Below are positions 23,504-32,204 of a stretch of 64,000 nucleotides of DNA, piece after piece. The notes beneath the pieces were generated by a model. It did no database searches. It worked only from the letters and a program-made list of their open reading frames with translations, and was not told where the DNA came from. The translations under genes were made by a program, and so were the position numbers. Source of the stretch: Nonomuraea jabiensis (GTDB lineage Bacteria; Actinomycetota; Actinomycetes; Streptosporangiales; Streptosporangiaceae); contig NZ_JACHMB010000001.1 in the NCBI RefSeq assembly GCF_014204795.1, positions 8,940,501-9,004,500 on the forward strand, written 5' to 3'. Every line of letters begins with the position of its first letter. The stretch's first letter is position 1.

Positions 23504-26500
23504 ATGTCTGCCCTCCTGCCACGGGTCCTCGCCGGTGGTCTCGCCTTCTTACTTCTTCCTCTGGCCGCGCCGCCCTCGCCGGCCGCCGCCGAACCCGCCG
23601 TCGCCGAACCGCCCGCCACCCAGGCCGTGGACGACCCCAGCGACCCGGCCCGGGTCGTCGCCGAGCCGAGCGCGCCCGACGAGGCCTCCGCGCGCCTGTC
23701 CGCCCGCCTGACGGGCCGCCGGGTCGAGGTCGAGGACGCCCGTACCGAGACCACCACCACCTACGCCAATCCGGACGGCACGCTGACGGTCGACTCGTTC
23801 GCCGGTCCGGTGCGCTACCGCGGCGACGGCGGGTGGGCCCCGGTGGACATCGCGCTCACCACGACCCGGTCCGGTGAGGTCGTGCCGCGCGGTCACGGCC
23901 GCAAGCTGCGGTTCGGCGCCGGGCGCGCCCGGCAGGCCGCCGCGGACACCTCGGCGACCGATCTGATCACGATCGGGGAGGGCTCCGCCAAGGTCACCTT
24001 GCAGTGGAAGGGCGCGTTGCCGGTGCCGAGCCTGTCCGGTGAGACGGCCACGTACCCGGAGGTCAGGCCGGGAGCCGACCTGGTGGTCACCGCGACCCGG
24101 ACCGGTGCCGAGCAGTTCCTGCTGCTCAAGTCGCGCCCGGCCGCGCCCGTGACGTACACGCTGAGGCTCAAGGCGCCGGGCCTGACGCCGCGCGAGGCGA
24201 AGGACGGCGGGGCGGAGCTGGTCGACGCGAAGGGCAAGGTCGCCGTCACCATCCCGGCGCCGGAGATGTGGGACGCCACCACGTACCCGATCTCCGGCGA
24301 GCACCTGCGGCGGGCCGCGGTGGGAATGAAGGTCTCCGGCCGCGACCTCGTCTTCACCCCTGACGCGGCCTTCCTGAACGATCCGGCCACGACGTATCCC
24401 GTCACCGTGGATCCCCCGCTCAACCTGGGCCAGGTCTTCGACACGTTCGTGCAGGAGGGCTACGGCACCGACCAGTCGGGCGCCACGGAGCTCAAGATCG
24501 GCAACAACGGCAGCGGGCAGGTCGCCAAGTCGTTCATCACGTGGAAGACCTCCGGCATCGCGGGCAAGAAGATCATTTCGGCCACGCTGAAGCTGTGGAA
24601 CTTCCACTCGTGGTCCTGCGACGCCCGCTCGTGGGAGGTCTGGTCGGCCGATCGCGCCTCGACGTCGTCGCGCTACCCGGGCCCGCACATGGCCGCCAAG
24701 TACGCCTCCTCCAGCGACACGAAGGGCTACGGCAGCGGCTGCGCCGACGGCTGGGTCACCGCCAACGTCACCTCGCTGGTGCAGCACTATGCCGACCAGG
24801 GATGGAAAGAGTCCGGCATGGGCCTGCGGGCCGCCAGCGAGTCGGACAAGTACGCCTGGAAGCGGTTCAACTCCGGCAACGCCTCGTCGAAGCTGCCGGT
24901 CATCTCGGTGACGTACAACTCCTACCCGAGCACCCCGGTCTCGACCTGGGTCTCGCCGTACACCGACTACGACGGCACGCTCTGGACCAACACGCTCACC
25001 CCGCAGCTGCGCAACCACGTGCGCGACCCCGACGGGGGCAACGTGCGCGGCAAGTTCGACCTGTACGAGGGCTCGACGATGCTGATCGACGACCTCTACG
25101 GCGCGTACGTGGCCAGCAACGGCTTCTCCGGCGCGACCGTGCCGGCGGGCAAGCTGGCCAACGGCAAGTCGTACATGTTCCGGTCGTGGGCCCACGACGG
25201 CTCGCTGGTCTCGAAGCTCTGGCAGACGGCGTACTTCTCGGTCGACACCGTCAAGCCGCCCGCCCCGAAGGCCGCCTCCAGCGACTACCCGAACGACGGG
25301 ACCTACCACGGCGACGCCGGCCAGGCCGGCACGTTCACCCTCACCCCGGCGAACACCGACACCGGCTGGATCGCCTACAAGCTCGACGGCGGCGCCGTGA
25401 CCAAGGTGCTCACCACCGGCGCGGCCGTCACCGCCAAGCTCACCCCGGCCACGACGGGCGCCCACACGCTCGGCGTCTACACCGTCGACAAGGCCGGCAA
25501 CGCCTCCCCGACGACCTCCTACACCTTCAACGTCGGGACCGGCGCGGCCGTGGCCTCGCTGACCGCGCCCGCGGACGGCCTGCGCAGCACGGGCAAGGTG
25601 CCCCTCGCCGTCACCGGCACGGCGTTCACGCAGGCGACGTTCCAGTACCGGCGCTCCGAGAGCGACGCCTGGGCGGACGTGCCCGTCGCGAACGTCACCG
25701 GCGCCGACGGCAAGCCGCTGACCGCGTGGCCGGTCGCCGCGCCCGGCAAGCTGTCCGGCCTGACGTGGGACGCGGGTACGCAGCTCGGCGACGCCGCGGT
25801 GCAGGTGCGCGCGGTCGTCACGGGCACGGCCACGGCGCAGTCCCAGCCGGTCGAGGTCGTGGTGGACCGCCGCGCCACCCGGGCCGCCACGAAGGAGGTC
25901 GGGCCGGGCGTGCTCAACCTGCAGACCGGCGACTACCGGCTCCAGGCCACGGCGGGCGGGCCGTTCGGCCTGACGCTCACGCGCACGGCCTCCTCCCGCG
26001 AGGCAGGCTGGTCGCTCCCGGTGCCCGTGCTCAGGGAGACCTCGGCCACGTCGGTCGAGGTGACGCGGGCCGACGGCAGGCCGGTGCAGTTCACCAGGAC
26101 CGCGGACGGCTGGAAGCCGGAGCCCGGGGCCGAGAACCTGACCCTCACCGGCACGTACACGCTGACCGACGCCCGCGGCGAGGTCACCACGTTCGCCAGG
26201 CAGGGCGACCTGTACGCCCCCGAGGGCCATGTCTACGACCAGGGCCGGCTGAAGTCGATCACCAGGTCGGGGCACACGCTGGAGCTCGGTTACGACAGCG
26301 CGGGCCGCCTGTCCACCGTCTCCCTGCAGGGCGCGGTGACCACTCAGTACGGCTACGACAGCGCGGGACGGCTCGCCGAGGCGTGGGACCCGCGGATCAG
26401 CCCGGCGCTGAAGACCGTCTACGGGTACGACTCCGCCGGCCGCGTCTCCACCCTCACCCCGCCCGGCGAGCTGCCGTGGACCTTCGCGTACGAGAGCGAC

Positions 26501-28675
26501 GGGCGGCTGCGCACGATCACCCGGGCCACGCTCAAGGCCGGCACCGCGGACCAGGTCGCCGGCGAGGCGAAGACCACCATTGCCTATGGGGTGCCGCTCA
26601 CCACGGCGGCCGGCGGCCCGGCCGACGTGACGGCCAAGGAGGTGACGGCGTGGGGCCAGGCCGTGGCGCCGGTGACGGCGACGTCGGTGCAGCCGCCGGG
26701 GCTCGCCGCCACGGTGACGTACCTGGACGGGTCGGGCAGGGCGGTCAACGTCCTGACGCCCGGCGGGCATCTTTCCGCCACCGGCTACGACCGGTTCGGC
26801 CACGTGGTGCGGGAGCTGACCGCGGCGAACCGGGAGCTGTCGCAGCGCGACATCACCGACTTCCGGCTCGCCGAGCTGGCCATCACCGGCTACGAGCCCG
26901 AGGAGCGGGCCGAGCTGCTGTCCACCCGTTCCGTCTATGACGCCTCCGGGCGGCGCAAGCTGGTGGAGCTGGGCCCGGTCCACATCGTCAACCTGGAGTC
27001 GGACGTGGACGACCTGCCCGCCGGGTACGCCATCGGCGCCAGGAGCCGCACGGTCCACACCTACGACGAAGGCCGGCCGGCCGGTGCGGTGGCCCGCGAC
27101 CTGCCGACCACCGTCAAGACCGGCGCGGTGATCGTCGGGCGCGAGTCCAAGCCGGACGTGGACGTGCGCACCATCGCCATCACCTACGACTGGGCCACGG
27201 GGCAGCAGGTCAAGACGGTCCGCGACCCCGGCGGCAAGGCGGTCACCACCATGGTGGCCAACCCCGTGCTCTACACCGCAACCGGCGGCGGGCCGTGCGG
27301 CGGGCGGTCCGACTGGGCGGGCCTGGTGTGCCAGGACGACGGGCGCACGTACACCTACGACGCCTTCGGCCTGGCCGCCACCGTGACCGAGGGCGGCACG
27401 GTCACCACCTTCAAGCGCGACACCGCCGGCCGCCTCGCCGCCACCAAGGCGGGCGGGGAGGCCGAGATCAACCTCGGGTACGACTCCGCGACCGGCCGTC
27501 CCACCCAGCGCTGGCGCGGCACGGAGAAGGTCGTCACGGCCTACGACAGGCTCGGCCGGGTGATCTCCCACGCCGACGCCGACGGCGGCCTGACCCGCAC
27601 CGAGTACGACGACCTCAACCGGCCGGTCAAGGTCACGGACTCCTCCCCGTCCACCAGGACGTACGCCTACGACGCCAAGGCCGAGCCGCGCGGCCTGGCC
27701 ACCTCGGTGACCGACTCCGTCGCGGGCACGTTCACCGCGCGCTACGACGCCGAGGGACGCCAGACCGAGGGCGACCTGCCGGGCGGTCTCCACCTGCAGA
27801 CCGGCTACGACGAGCGCGGCCAGGGCTACGCCCGGATCTACACCCGCGACGGCCTGGAGGGCCCGGTGATGATCGACCAGGTCGGCCGGAACGTCCACGG
27901 CCAGGAGGTGCTGAGCATGCGGACCGACCTCATGGCCGAGCGGCAGCTCGGCTACGACAAGGCGGGCCGGCTCGCGTCGGCGCTGGACATGGCGTTCCCG
28001 GTGTGCACCCTGCGCCGGTACGACCACGACGGGGCGGGCAACCGGACCCGGCTGGCGGTGCAGTCGTCGGAGGAGGACTGCCCGGTGGCCGACGACTCGG
28101 TCGCGTCGATCACCGGTTACGGCTACGACTCCGACGGCAGGCTGACCGGCGACGGCTACGCCTACGACGCGGCGGGCCGGACCACGTCGCTGCCCGGCGG
28201 GCGTACCCTCGACTACTTCGCCGACGGGCTGCCGGCCAAGATGACCTCCGGCGAGCAGAGCCTGACCTGGACCCGTGACCCGGCGGGCCGGATCCGCTCG
28301 GAGACGGACGAGGCGGGCGCGGTCACCGTCCACCATTACGGCTCGGACGGCGACAAGCCCTCCTGGACCGCCGCGAACGGCACGATCGTCCGCAACGTCG
28401 CCGGGATCGGCGGGGAGCTGGCCGCGCTCACCGGCGCGTCCGGATCGGTGCGCCTGCAGCTGCTCACCCTCGGGGGGAGCGTCGGGACCGAGCTGGCGCT
28501 CGGCACCGGCCTGGCCACGGTGGTCGGGTACGACGAGTTCGGCGTGCCCTCCCAGCCGGTCCGCTACGGCTGGCTCGGCGGGGCGTACCATCCCACGGTG
28601 CTGAACGGCGGGGTCCTGGTGTCGGGCCGCGTGTACGACCCGGCGCTCGGCCGCTACCTCCAGCGTCCGTACTGA
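23504..28675 (+). CDS. Secreted RHS/YD-repeat protein without C-terminal toxin domain
   Basis: The 1,723-residue protein has a Sec signal (LAGGLAFLLLPLAAPPSPAAA), then a beta-rich N-region ending at TYPVTVDPPL. A DNRLRE-type domain follows (FDTFVQEGYGTDQSG to ISVTYN, about 311-480), then Ig-like segments with VDTVKPPAPKA and VDKAGNASPT. A long array of YD repeats (GYDSAGRL, AYDAAGRT and variants) runs from about 910 to 1,680. It ends with VSGRVYDPALGRYLQRPY, the RHS core end motif, two residues before the stop. Polymorphic toxins normally carry a variable toxic tip after this point; none is present. The product would form a secreted beta-cocoon shell. GGAG precedes the ATG at 23504. A very strong terminator follows. 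It may be a toxin-stripped relict or an orphan structural RHS. Confidence 0.93.
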   Translation: MSALLPRVLAGGLAFLLLPLAAPPSPAAAEPAVAEPPATQAVDDPSDPARVVAEPSAPDEASARLSARLTGRRVEVEDARTETTTTYANPDGTLTVDSFAGPVRYRGDGGWAPVDIALTTTRSGEVVPRGHGRKLRFGAGRARQAAADTSATDLITIGEGSAKVTLQWKGALPVPSLSGETATYPEVRPGADLVVTATRTGAEQFLLLKSRPAAPVTYTLRLKAPGLTPREAKDGGAELVDAKGKVAVTIPAPEMWDATTYPISGEHLRRAAVGMKVSGRDLVFTPDAAFLNDPATTYPVTVDPPLNLGQVFDTFVQEGYGTDQSGATELKIGNNGSGQVAKSFITWKTSGIAGKKIISATLKLWNFHSWSCDARSWEVWSADRASTSSRYPGPHMAAKYASSSDTKGYGSGCADGWVTANVTSLVQHYADQGWKESGMGLRAASESDKYAWKRFNSGNASSKLPVISVTYNSYPSTPVSTWVSPYTDYDGTLWTNTLTPQLRNHVRDPDGGNVRGKFDLYEGSTMLIDDLYGAYVASNGFSGATVPAGKLANGKSYMFRSWAHDGSLVSKLWQTAYFSVDTVKPPAPKAASSDYPNDGTYHGDAGQAGTFTLTPANTDTGWIAYKLDGGAVTKVLTTGAAVTAKLTPATTGAHTLGVYTVDKAGNASPTTSYTFNVGTGAAVASLTAPADGLRSTGKVPLAVTGTAFTQATFQYRRSESDAWADVPVANVTGADGKPLTAWPVAAPGKLSGLTWDAGTQLGDAAVQVRAVVTGTATAQSQPVEVVVDRRATRAATKEVGPGVLNLQTGDYRLQATAGGPFGLTLTRTASSREAGWSLPVPVLRETSATSVEVTRADGRPVQFTRTADGWKPEPGAENLTLTGTYTLTDARGEVTTFARQGDLYAPEGHVYDQGRLKSITRSGHTLELGYDSAGRLSTVSLQGAVTTQYGYDSAGRLAEAWDPRISPALKTVYGYDSAGRVSTLTPPGELPWTFAYESDGRLRTITRATLKAGTADQVAGEAKTTIAYGVPLTTAAGGPADVTAKEVTAWGQAVAPVTATSVQPPGLAATVTYLDGSGRAVNVLTPGGHLSATGYDRFGHVVRELTAANRELSQRDITDFRLAELAITGYEPEERAELLSTRSVYDASGRRKLVELGPVHIVNLESDVDDLPAGYAIGARSRTVHTYDEGRPAGAVARDLPTTVKTGAVIVGRESKPDVDVRTIAITYDWATGQQVKTVRDPGGKAVTTMVANPVLYTATGGGPCGGRSDWAGLVCQDDGRTYTYDAFGLAATVTEGGTVTTFKRDTAGRLAATKAGGEAEINLGYDSATGRPTQRWRGTEKVVTAYDRLGRVISHADADGGLTRTEYDDLNRPVKVTDSSPSTRTYAYDAKAEPRGLATSVTDSVAGTFTARYDAEGRQTEGDLPGGLHLQTGYDERGQGYARIYTRDGLEGPVMIDQVGRNVHGQEVLSMRTDLMAERQLGYDKAGRLASALDMAFPVCTLRRYDHDGAGNRTRLAVQSSEEDCPVADDSVASITGYGYDSDGRLTGDGYAYDAAGRTTSLPGGRTLDYFADGLPAKMTSGEQSLTWTRDPAGRIRSETDEAGAVTVHHYGSDGDKPSWTAANGTIVRNVAGIGGELAALTGASGSVRLQLLTLGGSVGTELALGTGLATVVGYDEFGVPSQPVRYGWLGGAYHPTVLNGGVLVSGRVYDPALGRYLQRPY

Positions 28676-28682
28676 ACGCACA

Positions 28683-28721
28683 TGACGAAGCCCGGGTGCC
28701 CCGTGCACCCGGGCTTCGTCA
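28683..28721 (+). terminator. Strong terminator after the RHS gene
   Basis: A perfect 17-bp stem: TGACGAAGCCCGGGTGC (28683-28699) pairs with GCACCCGGGCTTCGTCA (28705-28721) around a 5-nt loop, 7 bp after the RHS stop. It can also work on the opposite strand. Confidence 0.92.
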
Positions 28722-28788
28722 CGTTCAGGCCGCGCAGACCCCGGCGGGCTTGACCGACAGCACGGTGTGGGCACAGGTAACCGGTCGT

Positions 28789-29220
28789 TCAGGCGACGCG
28801 GTGGTCGTCGAGGGCATCGGGGTCCCAGTCGATCCCGATGCCGGGGACGTCGGGCGGTGCCACCTGGCCGTCCTCGATCAGCAGAGAGCTGCGGGTGATC
28901 GCCTGCAACTGCGGGATGTGCTCGACGTACATGCCGTTGGGCACGGCGGCGGCCAGGCTGACGTGCAGTTCCATGAGGAAGTGCGGGCTCACCGCGACGT
29001 TGAACGCCTCGGCGGCGTGGGCGACCTTCAGCCATGGGGTGATCCCGCCGATGCGGGCCACGTCGACCTGCACGATGCCGACCGCCCCGGCGGCCAGGTA
29101 GTCGCCGAACCGCTGGACGGAGTAGAGGGATTCGCCGACCGCCACCGGCACCGAGGTGGCGGCGGCCAGTCTTCGGTGTCCGTGCAGGTCGTCGGCCGGT
29201 AGCGGCTCCTCGCACCAGGA
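28789..29220 (-). pseudogene. C-terminal remnant of an enolase-superfamily (mandelate racemase-like) enzyme
   Basis: The frame open from 29220 to the stop at 28789 reads WCEEPLPADDLHGHRRLAA, then VPVAVGES, then VDVARIGGITPWLKVAHAAEAFNV, VSPHFLMELHVSLAAAVPNG, and an intact C-terminus. This is the second half of a mandelate racemase/muconate lactonizing barrel, with its metal-binding EEP and GE segments. The frame is blocked by TGA directly upstream (29221-29223), and no matching N-terminal half exists before the next gene, so about 60% of the gene is missing. A preceding EADLI in another frame hints at a frameshift at the break. It is probably not functional. Confidence 0.82.
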
Positions 29221-29326
29221 TCAGGTCGGCCTCGTCGCGAGCACGGTTCAGCGGACAGGGCACACCGGGAGGGCCGTCAAGCGTGCCCGGCACGGTGGTC
29301 CGAACTCGCGGGGAACGGCCCCGCGG

Positions 29327-30766
29327 TCAGCGGCCGTACGCCTCCAGCAGCCGCAGCCACACCTCACTGACCGTGGGGAACGCCGGAACCGCATGCCACA
29401 GCCGGTCCAGCGGAACCTCCCCGACGACCGCGATCGTCGCGGCGTGCAGCAGTTCTGCGACGTCCGGGCCGGCGAGCGTGAAGCCGACGACCACTTTCCG
29501 GTCCTCGTCCACGACCATGCGGGCGTGCCCCCGGTATCCGTCGGCGTGCAGGGCGGATCCGGCGACGGCGCCCAGGTCGTAGTCGACGACGCGGATCCGT
29601 ACCCCGGCGGCCTCGGCCGCGGCCGCGGTCAGCCCCACCGACGCGATCTCCGGTTCGGTGAAGACCACCTGGGGCACCGCGCGCTCGTCGGCCGTGGCGA
29701 CGTGCCGGCCCCAGCGGCCGTCCTCGACCGCTTCGCCCTTCGCACGCGCCACGATGACGTCGCCGACCGCGCGGCCCTGGTACTTGCCCTGGTGGGTCAG
29801 CAGCGCTCGCCGGTTGACGTCACCGGCGGCGTACAGCCTTCCGTCACCGATCGGCGCCCCGTCCTGCCCGAGCACCCGCAGCGTGTCGTCCACCGTGAGC
29901 CAGGCGCCCGGCATCAGGCCGACGGCGCCGAGACCGATGTCCTGGGTGTTCGGTGTCCGGCCGACCGCCACCAGAACCTCGTCGGCCTCGACCTGGTCGC
30001 CGCCGGCCATCGTGAGGTGCACCGTTCCGGCCTCGTCGCGGTGCACCGATGAGGCTTCGGCGCCGAGGCGTACCGACACCCCGGCCTCCCGCAACGACTC
30101 GGTGACCCGCTCACCGGCGAACGGCTCGGCACGCGGCAGCACACCGTCACGGGCCAGCATCGTCACCGAGGACCCCAGGGCGGCGAAGGCGGTCGCCATC
30201 TCCGACGCCACCACGCCGCCACCGATGATCGCGAGCCGGCCGGGGACCTCGCTCGCGGCAGCCGCCTCCCGGCTGGTCCACGGCGCGGCCTCGCGCAAAC
30301 CGGGAACGTCCGGCAGCAGCGCGCCGCTCCCGGTCGCGATGACCACCGCATGCCGGGCCGTCAACGTGACCGGTAAGCCGTCCTCGCCGGTCACCTCGAC
30401 CACGCCCGCGGCCACGATCCGGCCCTGACCACGGTGCAGAGCGATCCCGGCCGAATCGAGCCAGCCGACCTGACCGTCATCCTTCCAGTGCGAGGCGAAG
30501 GAATCCCGGCGGCCCAGCACCGCGGCCGCGTCAAGACCGCCGGTCACCGCCTCGCGCGCGCCCGGCACCTGACGCGCCGCCCGCAACGCCGCCGCGCTGC
30601 GCAGCAACCCCTTGGTCGGCATGCAGGCCCAGTAGGAGCATTCCCCGCCGACGAGCTCGCGCTCGACGACGGCGGCGCTGAGCCCGCCCTGCACCACCCG
30701 GTCGGCGACGTTCTCACCGACCGGACCGGCGCCGAGGACGACGACGTCGTACGCGTTGCCGCCCAC
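29327..30766 (-). CDS. FAD-dependent pyridine nucleotide-disulfide oxidoreductase (class I)
   Basis: The 479-residue protein has FAD-binding VVVLGAGPVGENVADRV at the start. The redox disulfide is CSYWAC (Cys43, Cys48) in GGECSYWACMPTKGLL, and NAD(P)H-binding IIGGGVVASEMATAFAALG lies near 180. RLYAAGDVN follows, and a dimerisation domain ends in WHAVPAFPTVSE, where the usual His-x-His-Pro-Thr of lipoamide dehydrogenase is altered. It may be a mercuric-reductase or lipoamide-dehydrogenase-like enzyme of undetermined electron acceptor. No MerA heavy-metal domain is present. The start is a GTG at 30766, one base after the stop of the DUF308-like membrane gene, so the two are an operon, divergent from a TetR gene that probably represses both. 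Confidence 0.92.
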   Translation of the reverse strand: MGGNAYDVVVLGAGPVGENVADRVVQGGLSAAVVERELVGGECSYWACMPTKGLLRSAAALRAARQVPGAREAVTGGLDAAAVLGRRDSFASHWKDDGQVGWLDSAGIALHRGQGRIVAAGVVEVTGEDGLPVTLTARHAVVIATGSGALLPDVPGLREAAPWTSREAAAASEVPGRLAIIGGGVVASEMATAFAALGSSVTMLARDGVLPRAEPFAGERVTESLREAGVSVRLGAEASSVHRDEAGTVHLTMAGGDQVEADEVLVAVGRTPNTQDIGLGAVGLMPGAWLTVDDTLRVLGQDGAPIGDGRLYAAGDVNRRALLTHQGKYQGRAVGDVIVARAKGEAVEDGRWGRHVATADERAVPQVVFTEPEIASVGLTAAAAEAAGVRIRVVDYDLGAVAGSALHADGYRGHARMVVDEDRKVVVGFTLAGPDVAELLHAATIAVVGEVPLDRLWHAVPAFPTVSEVWLRLLEAYGR

Positions 30767-30767
30767 G

Positions 30768-31328
30768 TCAGTTTCCCTTCGCGGCGCGGCCGAGACGCAA
30801 GGCCGAGATGAGGAAGAAGATGCCGCCGGGGATGGCGTAGCCGGCCGCGTTGGTCAGCGTCGGGCCGGCCGCGGAGGCGCCGAGGATGAACGACGCGCCG
30901 GCGAGCACGGAGATGCCGCCACTGATGATCATCGGCCACTGGCCGCCCATCTTGCGGCGGGTGACGCCCACGATCAGCTGGACCAGCCCGGCCACGACCG
31001 CCCACGCGCCCCACACGCGCAGCACCGCCGGGATACCGGACGCGCAGGCGATGGCCACGCCGACGGCGGTGATCAGGCTGACCGCGACGTTCACGTACAG
31101 CAGGGCAGGTGATCCGGTGGCGCGCGACGCGCGGGCGTCGATGACGGCGGCGGCCACGTCGAACAGCGGGTAGAGCACGAGCAGGGTGACCGCGAACGGA
31201 CCCAGGTTCGCGGCGGTCGTGAACATCGCGAGGGCCCAGACGATGGCGAACGCGAACCGGACGAAGTACAGCCGCCGCAGCGCGGACGCGGTCCCGGAGA
31301 TGCCGGGCGAAGCAGCGATGGTGCTCAT
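30768..31328 (-). CDS. Six-TM membrane protein (DUF308/HdeD-like)
   Basis: The 186-residue protein is mostly hydrophobic, with about six transmembrane segments (LYFVRFAFAIVWALAMF, VTLLVLYPLFDVAAAVI, LLYVNVAVSLITAVGVAIA, VWGAWAVVAGLVQLIVGV, and two more). RRKMGGQWPMIISGGISVLAGASFILG recalls DUF308/HdeD-type membrane proteins linked to stress. The ATG at 31328 follows AAAGGATC. It is the first gene of a two-gene unit with the disulfide oxidoreductase and faces the divergent TetR gene; one of the two TetR boxes lies in its own promoter. The molecular function is unknown. Confidence 0.82.
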   Translation of the reverse strand: MSTIAASPGISGTASALRRLYFVRFAFAIVWALAMFTTAANLGPFAVTLLVLYPLFDVAAAVIDARASRATGSPALLYVNVAVSLITAVGVAIACASGIPAVLRVWGAWAVVAGLVQLIVGVTRRKMGGQWPMIISGGISVLAGASFILGASAAGPTLTNAAGYAIPGGIFFLISALRLGRAAKGN

Positions 31329-31360
31329 GATGATCCTTTTCAGTGGATGTAGCGAGTGGT

Positions 31361-31378
31361 AGACCGAACGTTCTGTCT
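31361..31378. promoter_or_regulatory. TetR operator copy 1
   Basis: AGACCGAACGTTCTGTCT is a near-perfect palindrome (AGAC-n-GAACGTTC-n-GTCT) typical of TetR-family boxes. It sits 33 bp before the DUF308-like start. An identical 14-bp core recurs at 31415. Confidence 0.8.
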
Positions 31379-31414
31379 CGGGCACAGCATGGCAATCTGC
31401 GACGGAGACTGTCA

Positions 31415-31440
31415 AGACCGAACGTTCTACCTACTAGGAT
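31415..31440 (+). promoter_or_regulatory. TetR operator copy 2 and -10 of the tetR gene
   Basis: AGACCGAACGTTCT (31415-31428) repeats copy 1 exactly, 54 bp away. TAGGAT (31435-31440) is a consensus-like -10 placed so that transcription would start at about the ATG (31447); no ribosome site precedes that ATG, so leaderless translation is likely. The box lies upstream of and next to the -10, as expected for autorepression. Confidence 0.75.
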
Positions 31441-31446
31441 GGTGGC

Positions 31447-32055
31447 ATGTCCAGCCAATCCGAAGGCCGGCCGTCCGAAGCGCGGTCCCGGCTGCTCAAC
31501 ACGGCTACCCGGCTCTTCTACGGTGAGGGCATCCATGCCGTCGGCATCGATCGCATCGTCGCCGAAGCGCAGGTGACGCGGGCCACCCTCTACCGGCACT
31601 TCCCCGGCAAGGAGGACCTTGTCCTCGCCTACCTGAACGAGGTCGACCGAGCCATGCGGGGCCAGGCGGAGGAGGCCGTCGCCGCCGGACTACCGGCCAC
31701 CGACACCATCCGGGCCCTCAGCGCGTCCATCGCCCAGAGCATCCAGTCCCCAGGCTTCCGGGGATGCGCCTTCCTCAACGCCGCCGCCGAATATCCCGAC
31801 CCCGAGTCCCCGGTGCACAAGGCCGTGCTCGCCCACCGCCAATGGTTCCTGGAAACCGTCACGGAACTGCTGGCCAAGATTCAGGAGACCGGCGCCGAGC
31901 CCGCCGCCCGCCACTTCGTGATGATGCGCGACGGCGCCATGGCCGCCGGCTGCCTGTTCGACCCGGCGCTGATCTGCGAGACCTTCCTGCGCGGAGTCGA
32001 GAGGCTCCTGCAGGTTTACGCCGCCACCGACTACAGCGGACCGGCGGGCGCCTGA
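31447..32055 (+). CDS. TetR-family transcriptional repressor
   Basis: The 202-residue protein carries a classic TetR helix-turn-helix (SRLLNTATRLFYGEGIHAVG, IVAEAQVTRATLYRHFPGKEDL; about 13-60) and an all-helical ligand domain with AFLNAAAEYPDPESPVH, the style of actinobacterial TetR_C regulators. It is divergent from the DUF308-like/disulfide oxidoreductase pair, with two matching palindromes between them, so it probably represses both itself and that pair. The ATG at 31447 lacks a Shine-Dalgarno sequence. The ligand is unknown; an electrophile or oxidant would fit the regulated reductase. Confidence 0.94.
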   Translation: MSSQSEGRPSEARSRLLNTATRLFYGEGIHAVGIDRIVAEAQVTRATLYRHFPGKEDLVLAYLNEVDRAMRGQAEEAVAAGLPATDTIRALSASIAQSIQSPGFRGCAFLNAAAEYPDPESPVHKAVLAHRQWFLETVTELLAKIQETGAEPAARHFVMMRDGAMAAGCLFDPALICETFLRGVERLLQVYAATDYSGPAGA

Positions 32056-32170
32056 AGCCGCACGCCTCCGCTCAGGATCGCCGCCCAGAGTCCAGTCCCC
32101 GACCAGCTCGCAGAATTTCCTGGTGTCGATCCACGCGACAGGCGGACATCCGGCGAGCCGGTCGGGCGAT

Positions 32171-32202
32171 CCGTGCCCGGCGTCAGGCGACGCCGGGCAC
32201 GG
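32171..32202. terminator. Bidirectional terminator between tetR and the convergent secreted gene
   Basis: CCGTGCCCGGCGTC (32171-32184) and GACGCCGGGCACGG (32189-32202) form a perfect 14-bp stem with a 4-nt loop, two bases from the stop of the leftward gene at 32205 and ~115 bp after the tetR stop. Confidence 0.88.
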
Positions 32203-32204
32203 GG

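Noticed and set aside
23549..29293. A 1,914-codon open frame on the minus strand opposite the RHS gene
   Set aside because: It is a GC-bias shadow: Arg/Gly/Val-rich without domains, while the plus-strand frame has a signal peptide and YD repeats.
29327..30766. Mercuric reductase
   Set aside because: No heavy-metal-associated domain, no C-terminal Cys pair and no mer genes nearby.
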